Part shown: piece after piece, positions 55,601 through 64,000 of the stretch
How positions within the stretch are numbered: position 1 is the first letter of the stretch
How the letters are laid out: each line of letters opens with the position of its first letter
Assembly: GCA_032622095.1 (NCBI GenBank)
Contig: CP136065.1
Location: 19,890,134 to 19,954,133 of the forward strand
Length of the DNA: 64,000 nucleotides
Source of the DNA: Siphonodentalium dalli
Lineage: Eukaryota > Mollusca > Scaphopoda > Gadilida > Siphonodentaliidae
Direction: 5' to 3'
Program-made: the position numbers and the translations under genes
Notes under the pieces: generated by a model
The model's input: only the letters and a program-made list of their open reading frames with translations
What the model was told of the DNA's origin: nothing
The model's database searches: none

Positions 55601-58600
55601 TTTATACCATAGTTGACAGCCGTTAGCATTATTATGTTGTAATTGATCGATTCTGATAACAAAAGCGTATTTTGAAGAAATGTTGTTCAGTTGTAACTTG
55701 TTGATATGGGGACTCGGATTGAGTACCTTTAAGATTAAGACAAAAAGTATGAAAATCTTTAAGTACCATCTGTAAAATGCCTACCAAAGTGTTCAGGGGG
55801 TGGGGGTGCCAATGAAAACCCTCTATCTACACCAACATCCCTATACTAGAGTCACTGAATGTAAACTGTTTGAAAATGAATGGTGGCGTGGGGGATGGAG
55901 GGGTTACGGTGTAATGCCAATGGCAAATTTGGCAATAAGTAACTCAGACATGTGTTACCGGTAGCGTAAGTGTAATACAAGTACTACAGCAGTAGCATGT
56001 ATGGGATGCCTTTTTCATATATATATACTTTATTTGGGCTTCAGTGCACTGTTCAGGCTAAAAAAAAATAGTAATGATTCTGGTAACCCACCGCTACTAA
56101 TTTAGACCTCTGCCCCAATTTAATTGCTCCCCCCCCCCCAATGTACTAATCACCAAGCTCAAATTTCTTGTCACAGTCTTTTATCTCTCGTTTAAATTAC
56201 GTACCAGCTTGATCAACATTATAAAATTTCTTTATCTTAGTTACATCTTTAATTCTTCATACATTCTGATAGACCTCATATTGGCTATTTTTGTTGAGCT
56301 GGGACTTGTTTGTATTTTGTTTTTGTGGACCGTTTTATATTTTTGCTTAAGGCCAAACAAAATTATACCTGTGTTTGGGGTCCCACCCTCTCTGAGAATT
56401 AGGGTAGGTAGGTAGATTTTTATTTTTTTTTATTTTTCTGAAATACTATGGACATTGAAAATGTTTTTGATCTCAAAATACTTAGGATGATAAAATTAAA
56501 TGTGTATCAATGTAAAATTTATGTATATAATCCATAGTGTCAAAATATATTAATTTTGATAATTTTACTTAACAAAAACTCAATATCTGGGCATAGAGGG
56601 GTTATAAATCTACTGGAGGCCCAATAAAAAGTTTAGGGTAGGCACCTTTAAGATAGGGTAGGTAGGGAGACCCCAAACACACATATATTTTGTTTTGGCC
56701 TAACCAAGCTTTGGCTAATTGAGTGTAAATTGATACACAGAAAAGTACCTAGGATATATGGTAACTTGAGACCAATCATATACAAAATATAACTACAATC
56801 TCACCTCTGGTTAGTGGTTAAGTAGTCCTGCTAATTTGCTATGATGCTGGTGGGTCCTGCTTTCTATGATGCTGGTATGCAAACAAATGATGTCAATATT
56901 TGAAAAAGTACTGTTTAATACGTTCAACTTATCTTGTTGTTATTTTCATGATCTTTGGTTTATCTGAACAAATCGAGGAAAAGCCATTATATGTATAAAA
57001 CATTCAAAAACATGAACCGGTGCTGTATATTGTAATATATGTTATTAAAGGCTGTATTATTTGTAACAAGCCGACCATATCTGAGATATCAATTCCTGTC
57101 ATTTTGTAAGCACCAGCACAGCCATTATTAAAATATTTAAAAATTGTCATGTTCTTGGATGTTTCATACGAACTCTGTCTTTTTTTCAAATCGCTCTGGC
57201 CCAACACTGTGGAATTTACAACTTTAGAAAACACTAGCTGGGGTTTGAGCTGATAATAAACACGCTTCGTTGATCATCTATGTTAATATAATTTATTAGT
57301 CCCTGTTTATGTCATCTGAGGTCAAAGGTGCCTATCTCATGATATTCCCCTGGTCAGGTGACCCATGTTATGATGTATATATACAAATTTTCCTACATAT
57401 CGTCTAAGCTGATTTTATTTATTGCTTATAATTATATGATATTTAATAAAACTTTTAAGTTCCCCTTTATGGTCAACAGCACTGTCGGCACCTCTCCAAT
57501 GGTACCACATGGGTCAATTTACCCCTGCATACATATTTTCAGTGACCATGGTCCAATCGTTTTAGGGATATGATTAACTATTTAATTAAAATTGTTTATT
57601 ATTTCCCCTGTAAGTCGTCTGATACCAGCAGACTTAAACCTATGTAACAATTTTCAGCTCCATGAGTCCAACTGTTTTAGGTACAGGTATGTAATTAATT
57701 ATTTAATTAAATTTAATCATGAATACTTAGTGCCCTTTTAAGACATCTGATCATTATCTGATTATGATGTCAATGGCAAATATTCTGATTTAATTGACAA
57801 ACAAAGAAACAGAATTGGTTGGTATTAGTATAGATACCAGTACTTTTTAACAGCATCGGTTTGCCCTACCACTAGGCTACCAGCATCATATCAATTCATC
57901 AGGATCCACCAGCAGCATAGCAAATTAGCAGTACCACTTAACCAGGGGTGAATACTCCATCTATTGAGGAACATACCCAGCGTGTGCTTATCCCAGACAT
58001 CAGCAGTGTCTGGGCCATACAGGGACATAAGGAAAGAAACAAATGGATTACACAATAATTTGCATTCATTTAGGCTTCATTTATAATTTCCAATACCTAG
58101 AATAATATGCTATAATGTATGTGTTTGGTTGATGTTCTAGGCTTATTTTCAGGTGCATGTGCCATCCCAGACAACCCCAATTCATTTGAAGGGGAATAAC
58201 AATGGGCATTAGTTGAATCTTGCCTACAAATCTATGAACATTTTTAATCTAATGTTATGGAATGTATTCTTATTTATAGCCACACATACTCACATAGTGT
58301 GGGAACTTTTAAGTTTTTACATACTGCATTATAACCCCCAAAACTTGAAAACTACTACATGTATCTTCTTTATTTGCTTTGCAATCAAGTTACCCCATAG
58401 CCAAGGAGGTTTTTTAATATCAGTACCAATTGCACATTAAATACAAAAATAAAAGGGTTCTTAAACTATCAGGGTGTATACAGATGTACTAGTAAGTCAA
58501 GAGAAAGAAATCTGCAAATTTTGAAATGATTTGGCACCTAATTTAACAGAGATAAAAATAATGCGATAAGAAATTAGAGCTGAGCTGAGTACAATTTTAA

Positions 58601-61600
58601 ATATTTTTTTAGCGGGGTGGGGGGGGGGGGGGGGAATACAATTAGTAGGTTGGATATCTGAATATAAATAGGGGCTGGTGGGTTACAGTAAACAAAGGCC
58701 TTATTATTATATATATTTTTTTTTAAACAACATGATTAAAAAAAGAAAATAATCAAAGAAAATGACAAAATTTTATATTATTAGATTATTTTATCTTAGC
58801 ATTTGGATCTTAATTAGCATTTCTAATTTAAATGATTGTGCCAATTCACTTAATCACCGCGACTGACAATTCAATGTTCCAGGATGCGTTCACTGTGGAC
58901 TGGGGTATACTATAAACTAAACCTATAACTTATCATTTATTCATTATTTTGAATTTACCTTTTTTAGTGTTTATCCGTTTTATCACCCCCCCCCCCCCCC
59001 CCCCCAATCAATCCGCCACCTCAGCATTGCTCCAACACCACTATTTATTCCATGCCATTGTTTGAGATCGTATGCATAAAACGCCATCAATTTGGATAGA
59101 CTGCCATAGGCCTAAATAATTCCGATAATTTAGCTGCCATAGTTTTTAACATTGTAATGAGTGTTACAGTGCTAAAAATAGACTCAACGAAACAATCACA
59201 AATTTCGCTGCAAAATGTTCATTTAATCTAAATCTACGGCGACTTACGGTAGCATATATAATCCATGTAACGACATATTCACTGGTCCATGTTGCATCTA
59301 GATCCTATTATATAATTATTTTATTATATAGACTAATTCGTATGTTTTAATCGCTCATTTTCGTCATGTTTTGAACTTGAAATGACAGCGCACTCAATCA
59401 CATTGAATGTGACGTCACAAATTATTCGGTCAAGGTCATAAACCCAGACCTTCCCGGTTGGGGTTCCTTCTCACGCTCACCATACAAATGTTCACCAAAG
59501 TCGCCATTTTGTTATTATTTTAAACAGGAAGTTCGTCAGAATTATCCGCCCTTGTTTGTGAATGTAAAGTCCGGATAGATTTGCAGTCCGGATAGATTTG
59601 CAGTTTGCGTAAAGTTTCAAGACGAAGTTATCGGTCTGGGGCGGTTCGGGACATGCGGTATTTATATATTTATTATTTTATAGGTGCCAATAAATAAGGG
59701 GGAGGCGCAGGTTTTTGGGGGACGCGGCGATCCCTGAGAAACGAACTATTAAGTGTGTATGGCCTCATTGATGAGTAGTTATCCCATAGGAAATGTTCAG
59801 ATAATATGTTAACCCTTTCTGTACTATAAGGCATCATTGATGAGTAGTAATCCCATAGGAAATGTTCAGATAATAAGTTTAACCCTTTCTATACTAAGGC
59901 ATCATTGATGAGTAGTTGTCCCATAGGAAATGTTCAGATAATAATTTAACCCTTTCTACACTAAGGCATCGTTGATGATTAGTTATCCCATAGGAAATGT
60001 TCAGATAATAATTTAACCCTTTCTGTACTAAGGCATCGTTGACGAGTAGTTATCCAATAGGAAATGTTCAGATAATAAGATTAACCCTTTCTATACTAAG
60101 GCATCATTGATGAGTAGTTCACATAGGAAATGTTCAGATAATAATTTAACCCTTTCTGTACTAAAGCATCATTGATGAGTAGTTATCCCATAGGAAATGT
60201 TCAGATAATAAGTTAACCCTTTCTATACTAAAGCATCATCGATTAGTAGTTATTCCATAGGAAATGTTCAGATAATAAGTATAACCCTTTCTGTAATAAA
60301 CTTAAAGCATCATTGGTGAGTAGTTATCCCATAGGAAATGTTCAGATAATAAGTTTAACCCTTTCTGTAATAAAGCATCATTAATGAGTAGTTATCCCAC
60401 ATGCAATGTTCAGATAATAAGTTTAACCCTTTCTATACTAAAACGTCATTGTTGAGTAGTTATCTCATAGGAAATGTTCAGATAATAAGATTAACCCTTT
60501 CTATACTAAAGCATCATTGATATGTAGTTATCCCATAGGAAATGTTCAGATAATAAGTTTAACCCTTTCTATACTAAAGCATCATTGATGAGTTGTTATC
60601 TCATAGGAAATGTTCAGATAATAAGTTTAACCCTTTCTATACTAAAGCATCATTGATATGTAGTTATCCCATAGGAAATGTTCATATAATAAGATTAACC
60701 CTTTCTATACTAAAGCATCATTGATGAGTAGTTATCCCATAGGAAATGTTCAGATAATATAAGTTTAACCCTTTCTATACTAAAGCATCATTGATGTCAG
60801 TAGTTATCTCATAGGAAATGTTCAGTTAATAACATTAACCCTTTCTATACTAAAGCATCATTGATGAGTCATTATCCCATAGGAAATGTTCAGATAAAAA
60901 GTTTAACCCTTTCTATACTAAAGCATCATTGATGATTATTTTTCACATAGGAAATGGTCAGATAATAAGATTAATCTTTTCTATACTAAAGCATCATTGA
61001 TAAGTAGTTATCCCATAGGAAATGTTCAGATAATAAGATTAACCCTTTATATACTAAAGCATCATTTATGAGTAGTTATCTCATAGGAAATGTTCAGATA
61101 ATAAGTTTAAACCTTTCTATACTAAAGCATCATTGATGAGTAGTTATCTCATAGGAAATGTTCAGATACTAAGATTAACCATTTCTATACTAAAGCATCA
61201 TTGATGAGTAGTTATCCCATAGGAAATGTTCAGATAATAAGTTTAACCCTTTCTATACTGAAGCATCATTGATGAGTAGTTATCTCATAGGAAATGTTCA
61301 GATAATAAGATTAACCCTTTCTATACTAAAGCATCATTGTTGAGTAGTTATCTGATAGGAAATGTTCTGATAATAAGTTTAACCCTTTCTATACTAAAGC
61401 ATCATTGATGAGTAGTTATCTCATAGGAAATGTTCAGATAATAAGATTAACCCTTTCTATACTAAAGCATCATTGTTGAGTAGTTATCTCATAGGAAATG
61501 TTCATATAATAAGTTTAACCCTTTCTATACTAAAGCATCATTGATGAGTAGTTATCCCATAGTAAATGTTCAGATAATAAGTTTAACCATTTCTATACCA

Positions 61601-63309
61601 AAGCATCATTGATGAGTAGTTATTTCATAGGAAATGTTCAGATAATAAGTTTAACCCTTTCTATACTAAAGCATCATTGATGAGTAGTTATATCATAAGA
61701 AATGTTCAGATAATAAGTTTAACCCTTTCTATACTAAAGCATCATTGATGAGTAGTTATCCCATAGGAAATGTTCAGATAATAAGATTAATCCTTTCTAT
61801 ACTAAAGCATCATTGATGAGTAGTTATCCCATAGGAAATGTTCAGATAATAATAAACGACCTGAACTTATTATCTAAACATGTCCCTCAATAATTAGTAC
61901 TCATTCTTTACTTTGATTATCTGTCGTCTGCCTGTATTATCTATATACACACTGTAAACAATAGACCCTCAAAATAAATAATAGACCATCCCTATGTACA
62001 CTTTTTAACTGACTGTGATAATCCATTATTATAGAAATGGTAAAACTTTTCAAAATAGAGAAAGGAAGATGAATTATTATTATTTCACTCTCCGACTTTA
62101 CAGCTCGAATGGAGAACTATGTTTTTATCTCTAACACCATGCATATGGTTTATCTGACAATATATTATATTTAGTTTAGTTTAATATTTATACATACAAT
62201 GTTTGCAGGGCAGAGGGTTAGCACAAGTTCGACCACAACGACAGAGAAGGAACAGTATACAGTGACTGACATGCGACCGTCGGTGGATGACAATTCACCC
62301 TCCATAGGTATATATATGTCTGAACACATGCTTCTAAAAATCAGTGCCTTGTGTGTTATATATGGTCCGAGGCATGTTCAAAGGGCAACGCTTGGTCCGT
62401 CTCGGAGACGTATATATAACATTCCTCTTAAAACGCTCTTTCCATAACAGTGGCGGGCTAATCTGCTAGTTAACCTATAAATTAAGGAACGGAAAATATT
62501 TTGCCTTAAAAGCAGGATCGGTTCTAAGAATATCAGATATACCATTATATATACGCGGTGTTTTTTTTCCGCAGGGGACATGTGATATGTATTATAATTT
62601 ATATATACTACATATCTCAGAAATAAATTTCTTCAAATTGTTGATAGATATCACTGTAATTTTACAAGTTTGTCGACAAGAGAAATTAAACGCCATACGA
62701 AGAATGATAACCCTAACTAAGCAGCAAGCTCTGCAACATGATCCGGCGCGTCTTTGAAAAGCGTTATGAATATATATAGTTATATATGCATGTTATCACA
62801 CTTAAGTATATCTCACGTGACCTGGCGTTATGACAGGCTGCACGCTGCTGTACTATTTTCGATAGTACCTCAAGTAGCTGATGACCTACTCACATATTAT
62901 TTATCTGTTCTATTTATAGTAACAAAATAAATTCGCACCGCTTATATCATTAGACTTATTGGTGAAATTTAATAATCTTACAAGTGTTCGATCATAGCTA
63001 TCCAATGTATATTCAAATAGTTTCTTTGTCACTAATAACATAGTTATACTCCCCTGCCATATTTAAAAGATATACCGTGAATATATATATAATTTACAGG
63101 TGTCATACAGGCGATTGTGATCGTGGGTGGTGTCATGTTGGTGTTTGGTGGCCTAGTCGCATGTGTATGTGTTGCGATTTGGAGATGGCAACGGAAAACA
63201 CAATCGGATTGGGAAAGCAACGGAGGACCAAGCTCTACCAATTCCCTTAAAGAGCCACTGGCACCAACAGCTCAGAGGGTTGAAGTTCAAACTCAGACAG
63301 ATTGTGAAG
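52409..63309 (+). CDS. Small cysteine-rich type I membrane protein, 5' part (4 exons, at least 195 residues)
   Basis: I do not recognise a named family. Four exons join in phase 1: 52409-52646, 53365-53403, 62209-62307 and 63100-63309. The product has a signal peptide (about residues 1-29, hydrophobic MFVVFLFVLLVPLCV), then ten cysteines at 36, 41, 49, 58, 61, 66, 71, 78, 81 and 86 in which C-x2-C-x4-C occurs twice. A Ser/Thr-rich stalk follows (STSSTTTT), then a transmembrane helix (about 127-152), a basic WRWQRK stop-transfer and a cytoplasmic tail. The layout resembles short TNF-receptor-like proteins; this is inference. The last exon ends at a donor (G|GTATCA), so the gene continues beyond what I could join. 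Confidence 0.72.
52647..53364 (+). other. Gene 2 intron 1
   Basis: 718 bp, AT-rich. I see no repeat family or exon. Confidence 0.5.
53365..53403 (+). CDS. Gene 2 exon 2 (39-nt microexon)
   Basis: Phase 1/1, residues 80-92. It encodes ACAEMAC, completing the second C-x2-C-x4-C, then VRGPGK. Acceptor TTATAG, donor GTTTGT, the same unusual donor as cadherin exon 29. Including it gives an even cysteine count. Skipping it also keeps frame, so alternative use is possible. Confidence 0.6.
53561..53725. repeat. 68-bp satellite, left remnant
   Basis: Units start at 53561, 53634 and 53702 (the first with about 5 extra bases). The third breaks off at GCATCA where the element at 53726 begins, and the array resumes at 59765. 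Confidence 0.92.
54166..54903 (-). pseudogene. Unidentified minus-strand coding remnant inside the 6-kb element
   Basis: Two ORFs (54903-54520 and 54447-54166). A third frame starting at Met 54625 reads an acidic segment, MADDFMSTKDIDDDFDLVV, that looks more protein-like than the longer ORF overlapping it. The second ORF begins TKEDVPENKSGEVVDVFSV. A donor-like GTAAGTATC lies upstream on the minus strand near 54967. These may be pieces of an element-borne or captured gene; no family recognised. Confidence 0.35.
55315..55728. mobile_element. TTAA-site MITE, family 1, nested copy
   Basis: TTAA at 55311-55314 and 55729-55732. Left end diverged (AGATGCATAATCCGAATTAA), right end CGGATTGAGTACCT. 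Nested in the 6-kb element. Confidence 0.9.
56351..56700. mobile_element. 350-bp MITE (GGCCAAAC ends)
   Basis: GGCCAAACAAAATTATACCT...GTTTGGGGTC and its inverted partner GACCCCAAACACACATATAT...TTTTGGCC. Inside, AGGGTAGGTAGG occurs on both sides. Nested in the 6-kb element. Confidence 0.87.
56801..57951. mobile_element. 1.15-kb element with about 55-bp inverted ends
   Basis: Left TCACCTCTGGTTAGTGGTTA...GCTAATTTGCTATGATGCTGG; right CAGCATAGCAAATTAGCAGT...CCACTTAACCAGGGGTGA. Interior AT-rich without coding content. Nested in the 6-kb element. Confidence 0.83.
57952..59735. other. Remainder of the 6-kb element
   Basis: Contains a G16 run (58619-58634), a C20 run (58986-59005), a 19-bp direct repeat TCCGGATAGATTTGCAGTx2 near 59571, and an inverted copy of 54703-54738 at about 59450-59483. 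No coding region recognised. Confidence 0.5.
59765..61853. repeat. 68-bp satellite, main array (about 31 copies)
   Basis: Consensus AACCCTTTCTATACTAAAGC...ATCATTGATGAGTAGTTATC...CCATAGGAAATGTTCAGATA. Units vary at a few positions and some have indels. In about 61200-61520 two variants alternate (TTTAAC/GATGAG and GATTAAC/GTTGAG), a 136-bp higher-order unit. Confidence 0.97.
61915..62035. repeat. Satellite-flanking module, copy next to main array
   Basis: TCTGTCGTCTGCCTGTATTA, AATAAATAATAGACCATCCC, CTGTGATAATCCATTATTAT. Same order relative to the satellite as at 880-990. Confidence 0.65.
62209..62307 (+). CDS. Gene 2 exon 3 (stalk)
   Basis: 99 nt, phase 1/1, residues 93-125: GQRVSTSSTTTTEKEQ and DMRPSVDDNSPSI. 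No hydrophobic segment; typical membrane-proximal stalk. Acceptor TTGCAG, donor GTATAT. Confidence 0.72.
62308..63099 (+). other. Gene 2 intron 3
   Basis: 792 bp, AT-rich. No repeat family or additional exon recognised. Confidence 0.5.
63100..63309 (+). CDS. Gene 2 exon 4 (transmembrane and tail)
   Basis: 210 nt, phase 1/1, residues 126-195. GVIQAIVIVGGVMLVFGG begins the helix, then CVAIWRWQRKTQSDW, and a polar tail with EPLAPTAQRVEVQTQTD. Acceptor TTACAG, donor GTATCA. The next exon was not found before the window end. Confidence 0.78.
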
Positions 63310-63828
63310 GTATCAGTCAAAGTCAAATACCTAGTCATATTTATAATTTCAATTTGCATAAAGTTTGCCAATATATTATTGTTTTTATAATATAGTGACT
63401 TTAACTTAGAGTGACTTCCACAGTCAATTACAAAACCATGGGGCATCTTTGATGAATTCGACTTTCAGCAATGGAGTCAAGCACGTTCTAAACACATGTA
63501 TGTCCCTAGAAAAAAAATTGACCCCACCCCAAATAATACTTAATCTTATAGAAAGTTATCCAACGTGGCCGGGCCAATTTTTTTATCATTGGTTCAAAAT
63601 ACACAAAAATAATTTATTACATAAATGCGTCATATATAGGGAGAAATAGATTTCATTAATCTTCAACTTGTTGCATCCTGTGTAAAAATTGGTTCAGAAG
63701 AACTCCGGTTATGAGCACAGGTCTGACGCAAACCGGCTGTTTTTTTTTACTTGTTCGACATATATAGTGTCCGCTACTGCGTTGTCAAAAACTAAGTTTG
63801 TATACAGAATCGCGCCGCATGTATTTGG
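63310..63828 (+). other. Gene 2 intron 4 (start)
   Basis: Follows the GTATCA donor. No further exon with compatible phase and splice sites is convincing here. Confidence 0.45.
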
Positions 63829-63919
63829 AACAATAGTCTATTATTTTCAATGGAAGGGAAATAACTCTATAAATTTAGATATCGAGTTATTCCTCTTCCA
63901 TTGAAAATAAACAATAGTT
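63829..63919. repeat. Palindrome, about 38-bp arms
   Basis: AACAATAGTCTATTATTTTC...AATGGAAGGGAAATAACTC pairs with GAGTTATTCCTCTTCCATTG...AAAATAAACAATAGTT. Confidence 0.9.
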
Positions 63920-64000
63920 TTAATTTTGTCCCATTCTGGGAGCCATATCGGGGGAAATGATTTTATGATTTCAGCTTTTCTTTTTGTTACACCATGGGCA

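Larger units (their letters stand above)
53726..59764. mobile_element. 6.04-kb inverted-repeat element inserted in the satellite
   Basis: Ends GGCCATATAAACTTAATAGT...TTCTCAGGGAT and the inverted AATAGT-type partner ATCCCTGAGAAACGAACTAT...GTATGGCC (about 35 bp, few mismatches). TCA at 53723-53725 and 59765-59767 is a 3-bp target duplication, and satellite lies on both sides in register. No intact transposase is seen. The interior carries minus-strand ORF remnants and at least three nested insertions. Superfamily not assigned. Confidence 0.85.

Noticed and set aside
59765-61853. CRISPR-like array
   Set aside because: Units are contiguous 68-bp tandem repeats without unique spacers in an animal intron; this is satellite DNA.

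Overview
The window is animal nuclear DNA: AT-rich, intron-rich, with GT-AG splicing and heavily loaded with miniature transposons and satellite. The frequent short motif ACATGTA, the large non-classical cadherin and the tandem-repeat-bearing dispersed elements suggest a lophotrochozoan, most likely a mollusc. That placement is inference; the sequence contains no ribosomal or mitochondrial marker.

Region 1 (1-31.9 kb, + strand) is the 3' part of one very large cadherin gene. I could join 49 exons into one open frame of 7,800 nt (2,599 codons plus stop TAA at 31318-31320). All introns are GT-AG and every phase is consistent. The frame encodes about 22 extracellular cadherin (EC) repeats, then a membrane-adjacent domain resembling in layout that of cadherin-23/protocadherin-15, one transmembrane helix, and a tail of about 90 residues with an NPxY motif and a C-terminal class I PDZ ligand (-TTL). 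Most repeats are encoded by two phase-0 exons of about 183 and 123 nt. The usual calcium-binding linker DxNDNxPxF is replaced by V-x-R-(N/D)-x3-P-x-F, and RN and RD linkers alternate along the first two-thirds of the gene. Only the most membrane-proximal linker is canonical. The 5' end of the gene lies outside the window.

Region 2 (32-52.3 kb) has no convincing intact gene. It holds several miniature inverted-repeat transposon families: three with TTAA target sites, one with 9-bp target duplications, and several foldback types. It also holds minisatellites, a decayed LINE endonuclease fragment (minus strand, about 43-44.1 kb), a short minus-strand ORF resembling a TRIM B-box/coiled-coil fragment (35.0-35.4 kb), and many poly-G/poly-C runs.

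Region 3 (52.4 kb to the end, + strand) is the 5' part of a second gene. It encodes a small single-pass membrane protein with a signal peptide, ten cysteines in a compact ectodomain, a Ser/Thr-rich stalk, a transmembrane helix and a cytoplasmic tail that runs past the last exon seen. All four exons join in phase 1, including a 39-nt microexon. Its 8.8-kb second intron contains a 68-bp satellite array split by a 6.04-kb terminal-inverted-repeat element with a 3-bp TCA target duplication; that element itself carries further nested insertions. The same 68-bp satellite forms a smaller, homogeneous array in the first visible intron of the cadherin gene.
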